A DNA stretch of 41,437 nucleotides from an uncultured Mollicutes bacterium (GCA_947166335.1 CAMVDS010000007.1:1-41437); one strand, 5' to 3'. Positions 15,537 through 23,441 are shown, counted from the first letter of the stretch. Made by a program: numbers and translations. The notes: generated from the sequence alone by a model not told the origin.

Positions 15537-15968
15537 CTATAACCCCATCCTTTGCTTAACATTTTTTAATTCTCTTCTTGATATATAATCAATATATCCA
15601 TTTTTAAATACTACTTTTAAGCTTCCACCTATAGTAGATTCAAACTTCTTTATTTTCTTTTTATTTGCTAAACAAGATTGATTTATTTTAACAAACATAT
15701 CTAAATTCATAGCTTCTATTTGATACAATCTTTGTTTAATTTGATATTTCTTATCATTAATTAAAGCAAATACTTTATTATTTTCAGACAAAAAACATGT
15801 TACATCATTAATATCAATTTTTATTATTTCATCATTTAATGTACCAGTAAGATCAACATTTACTGATTCAACTAAAGATTCTATTTCATCTATTAGTTTT
15901 GTTCTTTCATTTGCATAAATTAATACTTTTTCTTCTGATACTTCTTCTATATATGTATAACACTTCAT
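15537..15968 (-). CDS. LytTR DNA-binding regulator without receiver domain
   Basis: 143 residues. The C-terminal half is a LytTR domain (IIKIDINDVTCFLSENNKVF, YQIKQRLYQIEAMNLDMFVK, then NQSCLANKKKIKKFE); there is no response-regulator receiver domain. It belongs to the stand-alone LytTR type paired with DUF3021 and an ABC transporter. Its start codon and half of its ribosome binding site lie in a perfect 7-bp hairpin (see finding). It probably activates its own operon through the direct repeats at 17571-17599. Confidence 0.9.
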   Translation of the reverse strand: MKCYTYIEEVSEEKVLIYANERTKLIDEIESLVESVNVDLTGTLNDEIIKIDINDVTCFLSENNKVFALINDKKYQIKQRLYQIEAMNLDMFVKINQSCLANKKKIKKFESTIGGSLKVVFKNGYIDYISRRELKNVKQRMGL

Positions 15969-15985
15969 AGGACTTACCTCCTATG
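15966..15985 (-). promoter_or_regulatory. Hairpin covering the ribosome binding site and start codon of the LytTR gene
   Basis: CATAGGA (15966-15972) and TCCTATG (15979-15985) pair perfectly with a 6-base loop. The ATG is in one arm and AGGAGGT spans the other arm and the loop. A possible internal promoter (TATAAT) lies just upstream in the 32-base gap after the permease. Confidence 0.6.
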
Positions 15986-16000
15986 AATAATTATACAATA

Positions 16001-16801
16001 CTAACAATCATTTTTTAATCTTTTGTTGAAAAATAAAATAGTTAGTAAGCCGAAAACAATTAAATATCCAAATGTAATTAATAAGAATAATAAACCTCTA
16101 TCACTAAATACATAATATGTAACATTTCCAAATTCATCAGGTACAACATGAGATGCATGTGTAATAACTCTTCCTAGATATACTGATGGATAAAATGGTA
16201 AGCAAGAAGCTATAACTTCAAAACTACCCATAGTTTCTAGTGGCATCCATGCTCCACCAATAATACCACTTAATGAAATAAAGATAGATGAAATTCCTGG
16301 AGCACTTTTATCATTTAAAATAGTCGCAAAAATCATTCCAATTAAAATATTCATAGTCATAATAGGAATCATTACAAGTATTAATAATAAACTCTTATGG
16401 AAAGGAATAAATCCTGTATTAGATGTTGCTCCAAAGATATAACCTAATATAATACATAGAATTGATTGAATTAATCCAATTATGAAAAATGGGATAAAAT
16501 AGCCAATTATATAATCTTTTCCTTTCATTGGAGATGTATATAATCTCTTTAAGAATGCAGATGATTTATCTTTTGAGATTAATAGAGATGACATTAACAT
16601 AAGAATTGAATATGAGAATACCATTATACCCGGAATTAAGCTTTTTACTTCAAATATAGTTGTTTTATCTTGTGCATAATGTAATATTATTTGAAATAAT
16701 AAAACCATTGCGATAGGAAATCCTGCACAAAATATATAAATTAATGGATCTCTTAACATTTCTTTTATATTTCTTTTTGTAAATAGTAATGCTTTATTCA
16801 T
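16001..16801 (-). CDS. ABC-2 type transporter permease
   Basis: 266 residues with six hydrophobic segments in the ABC-2 membrane fold, including the conserved region with GIMVFSYSILMLMSSLLISKDK and the late GAWMPLETMGSF motif typical of ABC-2 exporters. With the ATPase it forms an efflux pump; such LytTR-linked transporters often export peptides, lipids or drugs, and the substrate is unknown. It overlaps the end of the ATPase gene by 8 bases. The ATG at 16799-16801 follows GGAGGTG. Confidence 0.92.
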   Translation of the reverse strand: MNKALLFTKRNIKEMLRDPLIYIFCAGFPIAMVLLFQIILHYAQDKTTIFEVKSLIPGIMVFSYSILMLMSSLLISKDKSSAFLKRLYTSPMKGKDYIIGYFIPFFIIGLIQSILCIILGYIFGATSNTGFIPFHKSLLLILVMIPIMTMNILIGMIFATILNDKSAPGISSIFISLSGIIGGAWMPLETMGSFEVIASCLPFYPSVYLGRVITHASHVVPDEFGNVTYYVFSDRGLLFLLITFGYLIVFGLLTILFFNKRLKNDC

Positions 16802-17513
16802 TAATAGCACCTCCTACAATCTTAACAAATGCTTCTTCAAAAGATGTTTCATTTGCCTTCTCTTTTATTTCATCAATAGTTCCTTCTACTAATAAATGAC
16901 CTTTAGACATGATAGAAACTCTATCACATAAAGCTTCTATTTCTTCTAGGTAATGTGATGTTAATATAATTGTGATTTTCCCTTTAAATTTATTAATTAT
17001 ATTCCACAATTCTCTTCTAGCTAAAACATCTAGCCCAAGTGTTGGTTCATCAAGAAATAATATTTTAGGTTTAGAGATTAATCCTAAAGCTATTGATAAT
17101 CTTCTTTGATATCCACCTGATAGTGTTTTTGCTCTTTGCTTTGTTACTTCAGATAATCCTAAATCATTTATTATTTGATTTAAATATTCTTCATCTTTTT
17201 GATTATATAAGCCTTGGAAGAATTTCAAGTTTTCTAATACTGTTAGATTCATAGCTACAGCACTTTCTTGTGGAGAAATATCAACTAACTTTTTTATTTC
17301 ATCCATTTCTTTATTACTATATCCAGAAACTATAAATTCACCACTAGTCATATTAGTTAATCCACTTAATATTTTAAGTAGTGTTGTTTTACCAGCGCCA
17401 TTAACTCCAAGTAAGCCATATAATTCTCCTTCATTAATTGATAAGCTTACATTGTTTAATGCTTTTACATTTTTATAATCCTTACATACATTTTTTACAC
17501 TAATTATTTCCAT
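16794..17513 (-). CDS. ABC transporter ATP-binding protein
   Basis: 239 residues with Walker A (GVNGAGKTT), Q-loop (SPQES), signature (TLSGGYQRRLSIA), Walker B (ILFLDEPTLGLD) and H-loop histidine (LTSHYLEE). It powers the adjacent ABC-2 permease. The GGYQRR signature is of the drug/antibiotic-exporter subgroup. The ATG at 17511-17513 follows GAGGTGAGG. It is the first gene of the ATPase-permease-LytTR-DUF3021 operon and is preceded by a weak -35 and a well-placed direct repeat. Confidence 0.96.
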   Translation of the reverse strand: MEIISVKNVCKDYKNVKALNNVSLSINEGELYGLLGVNGAGKTTLLKILSGLTNMTSGEFIVSGYSNKEMDEIKKLVDISPQESAVAMNLTVLENLKFFQGLYNQKDEEYLNQIINDLGLSEVTKQRAKTLSGGYQRRLSIALGLISKPKILFLDEPTLGLDVLARRELWNIINKFKGKITIILTSHYLEEIEALCDRVSIMSKGHLLVEGTIDEIKEKANETSFEEAFVKIVGGAINE

Positions 17514-17532
17514 TAGCCTCACCTCAAGTCCT

Positions 17533-17599
17533 ATTATATACATTTAATAATCTTTTAAAATAGATCTAAGGTATTCGGTTATTTTTAGATTGTATTCGG
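17533..17599 (-). promoter_or_regulatory. ABC/LytTR operon promoter with LytTR-style direct repeats
   Basis: A TATAAT box (17533-17538, minus strand) has a poor -35 (ATTTTA). Just upstream are two exact GTATTCGG copies (17571-17578 and 17592-17599), 21 bases start to start. Two direct repeats about 21-22 bases apart are the classic binding geometry of LytTR regulators such as AgrA. Confidence 0.6.
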
Positions 17600-17657
17600 A
17601 AAAAAAGGGTGTTAAAATTAAGTTGTTTGAGACTTCTAATAGAAAGAAGGAATAATA

Positions 17658-18728
17658 ATGGATAAATTACATTTTCAAAGTGGATATCGTTATAGTGATT
17701 CATATTCTATGGAAGAATTCTTTGATAGAGCTTTAATCTATTTGAAAGATGATGAATTCTGCCCACCATATATATTTGATGAAGCAGTATTTAGTAATGT
17801 TAATAAAATAGATATTCCTATTATTAAAGCCATAGGTATTGCAAATATCAATTATTCAAGACTTTTAGGCTATGATAAGCAAGTAGCTTATACAACAAAG
17901 AAAACCACCAAATATTCTGATGGGACAAGACGTAATTCATATTCTACAAGTTATAAAACAGAAACAGATTGGGTAAGAGACTTTGGAACAATAAATGGAA
18001 TGGGCGATTCTACTTTTATTGATCCTAAATATGTAGATTTTATCAATAGTCAAGAATTAGATAATTCTTCTCTTGTTGAATTAGAAAATAAAGAACTTAA
18101 TTCTTTTAGAATTGATGAAATCGCCCTAAATTCTTTAAAGCAAAATATTTTAGATAATGTTTATAAAAATAATATTACATATCCTGTAAATAAGATTAAA
18201 AAGGAAGAATATAGTGGAGATGTTGATATAGAAAACTTATCAGTAACACTTGCTTCTATTTATGCTATAGATGTAAGAGTTAGAGATACATCTTTTGTTC
18301 TATATGCATGCACTAATGGTAGTGATAAAGTATATAGATTAGGTGATCTACCAATAAACGATGATCAAGAAGAATTTAACGAAAAAATAGATTCTATTTC
18401 TACTAAAAGAGATAGTATTACTAAGATGCCTAGAACATTTAGATTATTATCTATTATTGTGTTAACTATTTTATTTATATCCTTACTAGCAATAGGTATT
18501 AATAAAAATATATTAGCTCTTAGAATAATTTCATTTATTCCTCTAATGGCTGAAATATTTATAGTTATTATTCTAAATAAAAAGATTAGAAAAGTAGTTT
18601 TAGAATATGGAGAACAAATGAATAAGCTATACGAAGAGAGAAAAAAATTAATTAAAGAAGAGCGAATTGATGGATATAATAGATATATTAATAAAGAAAT
18701 AGATTATAAACAAAAAAAGGTGCAATAG
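17658..18728 (+). CDS. Unrecognised protein with two C-terminal membrane segments
   Basis: 356 residues. The N-terminal about 260 residues are soluble and rich in Asp, Asn and Ser, with a Tyr/Thr/Lys-rich stretch (YTTKKTTKYSDGTRRNSYST). Two hydrophobic helices follow at about 268-310 (LLSIIVLTILFISLLAIG and IISFIPLMAEIFIVIIL), then a charged coiled-coil-like C-terminus. There is no signal peptide, so it is probably an inner-membrane protein with a large cytoplasmic part. It is divergent from the ABC/LytTR operon and may share its control region. I do not recognise the family. Confidence 0.8.
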   Translation: MDKLHFQSGYRYSDSYSMEEFFDRALIYLKDDEFCPPYIFDEAVFSNVNKIDIPIIKAIGIANINYSRLLGYDKQVAYTTKKTTKYSDGTRRNSYSTSYKTETDWVRDFGTINGMGDSTFIDPKYVDFINSQELDNSSLVELENKELNSFRIDEIALNSLKQNILDNVYKNNITYPVNKIKKEEYSGDVDIENLSVTLASIYAIDVRVRDTSFVLYACTNGSDKVYRLGDLPINDDQEEFNEKIDSISTKRDSITKMPRTFRLLSIIVLTILFISLLAIGINKNILALRIISFIPLMAEIFIVIILNKKIRKVVLEYGEQMNKLYEERKKLIKEERIDGYNRYINKEIDYKQKKVQ

Positions 18729-18740
18729 CGCCTTTTTTTA
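18718..18740 (+). terminator. Terminator of the 17658 gene
   Basis: AGGTGC / GCGCCT stem around the stop codon (one G-U pair), followed by seven T. Confidence 0.75.
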
Positions 18741-19472
18741 TTCTTTAATATTTTGTTTTTCTTCTACTTCTTGATTAGTTTCTTTATTTTCTTTTTTTGC
18801 TTTTTTAGAAGTTTTAAATGTGATTACAAATGTTACAATTGTATAAATCAATCCTAATAATAATGTTACACCAATAACAATACCACCATATAATTCGCCA
18901 TTAGCAATAGCATTTTCACTATCCATAAAATAGCCTGCAATACTTAATAAGGCATCCCAGGTTCCATGTAAGAAGAAAATCATGAATGTTGCTAAGAACA
19001 TATGGAAGAATGCTTTACCTCTTTTATTACTCTTTTTTGCATCTTTTGATAATTGATAGTGTCTACCTTGGTTCCACTGCCATAGTAAATGCATTGGGAA
19101 AAATAAATTAATAATTATAGCTAATGGATTAAATAACACTGCTTTTTCAATTATGGCATACATTAAGCCAATGAATCCAGCAGCAAACATAGATTGTGAA
19201 ACTATATTTATTTTATATTTTTTTCTAGCAAGAATATAAGCTATGAATTTAAATGTTTCTTCTAAAAGTGCTGCTCTTAAGAAACATTCAATTAATTCTC
19301 TTTGAATATTCTTTTCTACACCTATTCCATTAAGTATTCCATCCCATGATAATTCCGTAATTATAATAGGTATTGTCGCAACTACAAAACCATAAAATAG
19401 AAAAATAAATAGATAGTTTTTCTTTGTAAGTTTATTATTATCTTTCTTTTCTTCAACTATAGTTTCTTCCAT
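18738..19472 (-). CDS. PrsW-family intramembrane protease-like protein
   Basis: 244 residues with about seven hydrophobic segments. The PrsW/CAAX-protease-like signature is visible: EExxK (AALLEETFKFIAY), then GLMYAIIEK and the late HGTWDAL. PrsW cleaves anti-sigma factors in Bacillus; relatives cut or modify other membrane proteins. A charged Lys/Glu-rich tail (KKAKKENKETNQEVEEKQ) ends it. The ATG at 19470-19472 follows AAGGTGAT. It converges with the unknown gene at 17658. The family call is good; the target is unknown. Confidence 0.8.
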   Translation of the reverse strand: MEETIVEEKKDNNKLTKKNYLFIFLFYGFVVATIPIIITELSWDGILNGIGVEKNIQRELIECFLRAALLEETFKFIAYILARKKYKINIVSQSMFAAGFIGLMYAIIEKAVLFNPLAIIINLFFPMHLLWQWNQGRHYQLSKDAKKSNKRGKAFFHMFLATFMIFFLHGTWDALLSIAGYFMDSENAIANGELYGGIVIGVTLLLGLIYTIVTFVITFKTSKKAKKENKETNQEVEEKQNIKE

Positions 19473-19516
19473 AATTATCACCTTATGTTTATTATATCAC
19501 ATATAAGTATATTGTG

Positions 19517-19543
19517 ATAAAAAAAGGATCTAATCAGATCCTT
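19517..19543 (-). terminator. Terminator of the Ntn-hydrolase gene
   Basis: AAGGATC (19524-19530) / GATCCTT (19537-19543), 6-base loop, T-run on the minus strand; overlaps the stop codon. Confidence 0.85.
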
Positions 19544-20720
19544 CATTATATTCCTTATCATCCTCTAAAATCTTCTTATCCTTCTTTTTATAAAATATAA
19601 AAAATAGTGAAACACATAATATTAAGAAAGCTCCTATAATAGGTAAAGTCATTATTACTCCTTCTTTAGAATCAGTTCGTGGATTTATATGATAGACTTT
19701 ATCATAATTCATGTTTACAGCATAATCTGCATTAAAATCATTTAAATTAAATACAACTGACCACACTGTCTGTGTTCCAGTTCCATCTTGTTTAACCCCT
19801 TCTAAGAGACTCATAGATTCTTCAACTGTGTTTATTTTCTTTAAATCTAAAGCATTTGCAAGATAATCAAATCTTTCACATTGTCCCATATATTCTTCCT
19901 CATGCTCTACGCTAGACATTCTAAAATTAGTACAAACATGATACTTAACTACCTTCATTTGATTATGAAACCACTCAACTATAACTGAGTATCCACTTTT
20001 ATCAGCTATAAAGATGTGTTGTGTTAAAAAACGTACTGAATGCATATCATGCTTTTCTAAAAGGGCTACTGCCTCATCTACTGTTGCGGCTTTATCAAGA
20101 AGCAAACGAACTGCTAAACTAACAATAAGTTCTGGATTTTCCGTATTCATATGCGTTTCAAGAGGGCCTTGATCAAGCAATGATACAGTTAATCCTTTCT
20201 CATTTACACCATCAAGACACATATAAGGTGATAAAAGCAAGGCTATTCTTCCTTTTAAACTAGTAGGTGAGATTCCATTTTTTTTGCTAACTGAAATAAT
20301 ATTAGTAGAAACAGTTGATATAGAAGCGTATCCTCCTTTAGGATGTGTAAATAAAGCTAGTGTATCACTACCAGGCAAATCTAGATTTCTACCTACAAGA
20401 TAATCTCCATCAGGTGATTCTGTCAAAAAAGCACTGCATCCACTTCCATAAAGGTTCATATCAACCTTTATTCCAAATAGCATTTCATCGCAGGCAAATT
20501 TAAATAAGTCATCTGCATTCTTAATGTTTGATTTAATTGCTTTATCCAAATGATAATTTTGCTGATAGTTCATTGTATAGAATCCATCGCCTACTTGTTT
20601 AATACTCATCATAGATGAAATTCTACCATGCAAAATACAACCAATAACAACGAATATTAACATTATTAAGCTTATGAAACTTAATAATGAGATTCTAACA
20701 ATCGTTAAACTTTTTTTCAT
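19530..20720 (-). CDS. Membrane-anchored Ntn hydrolase (choloylglycine hydrolase / C45-like)
   Basis: 396 residues. An N-terminal membrane helix (about 9-30) and a C-terminal helix (about 356-378, LPIIGAFLILCVSLFFIFY) flank a linear-amide C-N hydrolase domain. The likely nucleophile is Cys95 (GSGCSAFL), followed by the family's GRNLDLPG motif; a further conserved region is YMCLDGVNEKGLTVSLLDQGP. In this family the Cys becomes N-terminal by self-cleavage, which here would release the N-terminal anchor (inference). Substrates of relatives include bile salts, penicillins and acyl-peptides; none can be assigned. Double anchoring is unusual for the family. Confidence 0.82.
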   Translation of the reverse strand: MKKSLTIVRISLLSFISLIMLIFVVIGCILHGRISSMMSIKQVGDGFYTMNYQQNYHLDKAIKSNIKNADDLFKFACDEMLFGIKVDMNLYGSGCSAFLTESPDGDYLVGRNLDLPGSDTLALFTHPKGGYASISTVSTNIISVSKKNGISPTSLKGRIALLLSPYMCLDGVNEKGLTVSLLDQGPLETHMNTENPELIVSLAVRLLLDKAATVDEAVALLEKHDMHSVRFLTQHIFIADKSGYSVIVEWFHNQMKVVKYHVCTNFRMSSVEHEEEYMGQCERFDYLANALDLKKINTVEESMSLLEGVKQDGTGTQTVWSVVFNLNDFNADYAVNMNYDKVYHINPRTDSKEGVIMTLPIIGAFLILCVSLFFIFYKKKDKKILEDDKEYNEGSD

Positions 20721-20762
20721 ATTGTATCACCATATTCATTATGGCATATAATTTATATAAAA

Positions 20763-20801
20763 AAAAGACCCTTTTCAGGATCTTCTTAATCTGTATAAAA
20801 C
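20763..20801 (-). repeat. Terminator repeat copy A, after doc
   Basis: A GACCC/GGATC terminator hairpin with T-run on the minus strand, plus an adjoining unique-looking stretch. Positions 20777-20801 are identical over 25 bases to 22311-22335. It ends the phd-doc unit. Confidence 0.75.
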
Positions 20802-20829
20802 TTATAAGCGTTGTCTATGCAAAGACATA

Positions 20830-21210
20830 TTATATATATTTTAATGATGATATTATTCTTAATACATCTTCATATTTATATTTCCCGCTTGCAACGCCAA
20901 ATGCTATGTCAGTTATTATATCATCGCTAAAATCTAAATGAATTCCATTAACTTCAAGAAATGATATCATAATATGAACTCCTATTCTTTTGTTTCCATC
21001 AAGAAAGGGATGATTAGCAACTAGCCCAAAGCCAAGACGTGCTGCTTTTTCTATTTTTGATGGGAATAGTTCCTTACCATCAAAAGATTGAAAAGGAGTT
21101 TCTATTGCTGATTCTAGTAACTCTTCACTTCTAATTCCAAATTCTCCACCCGTTTCATTAACAATCATTTGATATATTAATAATACTCTTTCTTTTGTAA
21201 ACTTTATCAT
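20830..21210 (-). CDS. doc: Doc toxin (Fic fold)
   Basis: 126 residues, normal for Doc. The Fic motif reads HPFLDGNKR (His67 to Arg75), with Lys in place of the glycine of AMP-transferring Fic proteins; that is the Doc form, which phosphorylates EF-Tu on a conserved threonine and halts translation. The start overlaps the phd stop (ATGA), the usual coupled layout. The window also carries tuf (33647-34831) with the threonine (GGRTVGAG, Thr383) that Doc would modify. Confidence 0.93.
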   Translation of the reverse strand: MIKFTKERVLLIYQMIVNETGGEFGIRSEELLESAIETPFQSFDGKELFPSKIEKAARLGFGLVANHPFLDGNKRIGVHIMISFLEVNGIHLDFSDDIITDIAFGVASGKYKYEDVLRIISSLKYI

Positions 21211-21449
21211 TTTGCCAACTCCTTAAAAGCATTAATATGCCTTTTTAGTATTCTTTTAGCAACAATTTCAATTATTTCATCTTCTGTTAAATCTAAATAT
21301 TCATTATCCTTTATATCAAGCAATATGTATTTTGGTTTGTTATTTTTAAAAATGATTGCTTTTCCATAATTATCAGTGATTTTAACTGCTTTAGAGAAGT
21401 TTTGATTTGCTTCTGTCATTGTTATGATTTGATTAGTATCCATTTTCAT
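21207..21449 (-). CDS. phd: Phd-like antitoxin
   Basis: 80 residues of Phd/YefM type: the N-terminal DNA-binding part (QIITMTEANQNFSKAVKI) is followed by a flexible helical C-terminus that would bind Doc. It is coupled to doc by a 4-base overlap. The ATG at 21447-21449 follows AGAGGTG; an upstream in-frame GTG lies within that site. The dyad CTCTTA-C-TAAGAG (21459-21471) directly upstream may be its operator. Confidence 0.9.
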   Translation of the reverse strand: MKMDTNQIITMTEANQNFSKAVKITDNYGKAIIFKNNKPKYILLDIKDNEYLDLTEDEIIEIVAKRILKRHINAFKELAK

Positions 21450-21458
21450 ATTAATCAC

Positions 21459-21495
21459 CTCTTACTAAGAGTATAATATAAATATAGGATAAATT
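21459..21495 (-). promoter_or_regulatory. phd-doc promoter and candidate operator
   Basis: On the minus strand a TTGAAT-like -35 and TATACT -10 with a 17-base spacer precede a perfect dyad, CTCTTA (21459-21464) / TAAGAG (21466-21471), which includes the ribosome binding site. Phd antitoxins repress by binding dyads at the promoter. Confidence 0.5.
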
Positions 21496-21530
21496 CAACC
21501 TATTTTTTATGCATAATTTTAATATATAAT

Positions 21531-21556
21531 AAAAAGACCCTTAAAAGGATCTTCTT
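21531..21556 (-). repeat. Terminator repeat copy C, after the ParE-like toxin
   Basis: The same GACCC...AGGATCTTCTT core as copies A and B, then diverging. It ends the second toxin-antitoxin unit. Confidence 0.7.
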
Positions 21557-21571
21557 TATATCAATATATTT

Positions 21572-21880
21572 CTATATCAAATTAATGTAATTTCTTTTTG
21601 ATGAAACAATAATGTCTAGCATAATTTCCTTATTTACTTCATCAACCTTATAGAAAATGATATTTTGCTTACAAATAAGTGCTCTATAACCCTGCTTTGA
21701 AATTGCTTGATACCTTGGAACTAACCCCATATATGGAAACTCTTTTAAGCTATCAATAGTATTCTCAAGATAATCTAAATAATCAACAGCCTCTTTTTTA
21801 GAAAAAGCATAGCCTATATACATAATAATATCAATTAATTGATCATTAAACTTATCGGTTCTCTTAATAGAATAACTCAC
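21572..21880 (-). CDS. RelE/ParE-family toxin
   Basis: 102 residues with the ParE/RelE fold pattern: SIKRTDKFNDQLIDIIMYI, then FPYMGLVPRYQAISKQGYRALICKQNIIFYKVDE. It starts with GTG (21878-21880), overlapping the antitoxin stop by one base (TAGTG). ParE relatives inhibit gyrase and RelE relatives cut mRNA in the ribosome; the two cannot be separated here by eye. Confidence 0.87.
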   Translation of the reverse strand: MSYSIKRTDKFNDQLIDIIMYIGYAFSKKEAVDYLDYLENTIDSLKEFPYMGLVPRYQAISKQGYRALICKQNIIFYKVDEVNKEIMLDIIVSSKRNYINLI

Positions 21881-22143
21881 TATAAATCAAGCTTCTTTCT
21901 AATATCATTGAATGTGTTTTCTATAGGTGCAACTCTATTATTTCTAACATCATCTTCTGCCTCAGATAGCATTTTTAATAATTCTAGTTCTGCTTGCATT
22001 TGATTAAATTGTTCCAAACTTAATAAAACAGTATCTCCATGTCCATTTACTGTAATATATACTGGTTCTCTTGTTTCTTTACATAAATTAGATATTTCAT
22101 TATATTTATTTCTAAGTTCTGCTGATGGTCTTATATTTTGCAT
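21880..22143 (-). CDS. YefM/Phd-type antitoxin
   Basis: 87 residues. The N-terminal DNA-binding domain (IRPSAELRNKYNEISNLCKE, then TVNGHGDTVLLSLEQFNQMQ) is of YefM type; the C-terminal helix (LLKMLSEAEDDVRNNRVAPI) is the toxin-binding part. The ATG at 22141-22143 is 9 bases after AGGAG. A 20-base inverted repeat lies over the promoter (next entry), as expected for autoregulation. Confidence 0.9.
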   Translation of the reverse strand: MQNIRPSAELRNKYNEISNLCKETREPVYITVNGHGDTVLLSLEQFNQMQAELELLKMLSEAEDDVRNNRVAPIENTFNDIRKKLDL

Positions 22144-22163
22144 ATTCATCATCTCCTATCATT

Positions 22164-22185
22164 ATTATATCACAATTATGATATA
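22164..22185 (-). promoter_or_regulatory. Promoter and candidate operator of the YefM/ParE module
   Basis: Minus-strand TATAAT (22164-22169) overlaps a nearly perfect inverted repeat at 22166-22185, TATATCA and TGATATA around AATT with one mismatched pair. The position at about 20-40 bases before the antitoxin start suits an autorepressor site. Confidence 0.6.
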
Positions 22186-22497
22186 TTTAGAAGCTTATTT
22201 TTTGAGCTTTCTACGAAAACAGCCCTCATTTTTTTTAGCATTTCTTGCTATTTTTTTAAAAAGGATTGATATATCTCTACAACTACATTGCACAAAAAAA
22301 GACCCCTAAAAGGATCTTCTTAATCTGTATAAAACATTATAGTTGCTTTAAAGTCTCTAAATCAGTTCTTTCATATTTGTTAGATCCCTTTATGCTCTTC
22401 TTATATTTTCAACACTTTATCGCATCATTTAGCTTTTTATCATTATTATCTAAGAAGAAATCTCTAATATATAAAAATATAACTATAACCGATTATA
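22186..22497 (-). other. Gene-free stretch downstream of ttcA with terminator repeat copy B
   Basis: About 310 bases without a convincing gene. Positions 22292-22335 hold terminator repeat copy B (GACCCC/GGATC hairpin, T-run, and the 25 bases shared with copy A), which would end the ttcA transcript 160-200 bases after its stop codon. Just upstream of the repeat on the minus strand a short open reading ends in FYTD-stop; copy A has the same FYTD-stop reading, so both may be ends of a duplicated gene fragment. Plus-strand open frames here are not coding-like. Confidence 0.5.
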
Positions 22498-23349
22498 TTA
22501 TATTTTTTCATCATATTCTTCTAAGAAAGAATGTTTTACGCCATCTTTTTTATAGCCAATAATCATATTCATATTGACATTAGTTGCGGCAGAGAATATA
22601 TGTTTTTCAACTTCTTCGTTATAATTCTCTTTTAACATTTGAATTAACTTCTTTGTTGTTAATCTTCTACTAACGTTTATTTCATTATCAACTGAACAAG
22701 ATTCTGTAAAACGACAAGCACACATTAAAAATCTTAAATCGTTAGATTTAGCCCATGTCTTAATTGCAGCTTCTCTTATTAAATACATTGGTCTAATTAA
22801 TTCCATACCTTCAAAGTTATCGCTATGTAGTTTTGGAAGCATTGTTTGAAATGAACCAGTATTAAGCATATTCATAAGAATTGTTTCAATAACATCATCA
22901 AAATGATGTCCTAAAGCTATTTTATTGCATCCCATATCTTTAGCAATTCTATATAGTGCTCCTCTCCTCATTTTAGCACATAAATAGCACATATTTTTAT
23001 CTTGTGAATTAACAACATCAAATATATTAGTATCAACTATTTGTGCAGGTATATTAAGTATTTCTAAATTCTTTTTTAAATAGTTTAGGTTTGCTTCATT
23101 ATATCCTGGATTCATTACTAAATATTTAACATCAAAATCAAAATCAGAATGTCTTTTTAGTTCTTGAAATAATTTAGCAAGTAATGTAGAATCCTTTCCA
23201 CCAGAAATACATACACAAATAACATCATCTGGCTTTATTAACTCATATTCTTTGATTGCATGTATAAAAGGGCTCCATAATTTTGATCTATATGTAGTAA
23301 TTATTGATCTTTCAATTAATTCTAATCTTGTTAGTTCTCTTTTACTCAT
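22498..23349 (-). CDS. ttcA: TtcA-like ATP-pyrophosphatase (tRNA thiolation family)
   Basis: 283 residues of the PP-loop ATPase family that activates tRNA bases for sulphur transfer; TtcA makes 2-thiocytidine-32. Visible motifs: PP-loop SGGKDS, the paired cysteines CYLC, GHHFDDVIET, and the late CACRFTESC cysteine set, which hold an iron-sulphur cluster in TtcA. Nearby family members (TtuA, CTU1) are alternatives. The ATG at 23347-23349 has GGTGG upstream. It is not in an operon with the genes around it. Confidence 0.8.
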   Translation of the reverse strand: MSKRELTRLELIERSIITTYRSKLWSPFIHAIKEYELIKPDDVICVCISGGKDSTLLAKLFQELKRHSDFDFDVKYLVMNPGYNEANLNYLKKNLEILNIPAQIVDTNIFDVVNSQDKNMCYLCAKMRRGALYRIAKDMGCNKIALGHHFDDVIETILMNMLNTGSFQTMLPKLHSDNFEGMELIRPMYLIREAAIKTWAKSNDLRFLMCACRFTESCSVDNEINVSRRLTTKKLIQMLKENYNEEVEKHIFSAATNVNMNMIIGYKKDGVKHSFLEEYDEKI

Positions 23350-23441
23350 TTTTCCACCATCTTTATTAACTCTACTTTGCATATTATACCAGTTTTTATA
23401 AAAAAATACTATTGTTTTATTTATACATATTTTTATGTAAT

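Noticed and set aside
22266..22562. Plus-strand open frame of 98 codons
   Set aside because: It covers a terminator repeat and runs into ttcA antisense; composition is that of AT-rich noncoding DNA.
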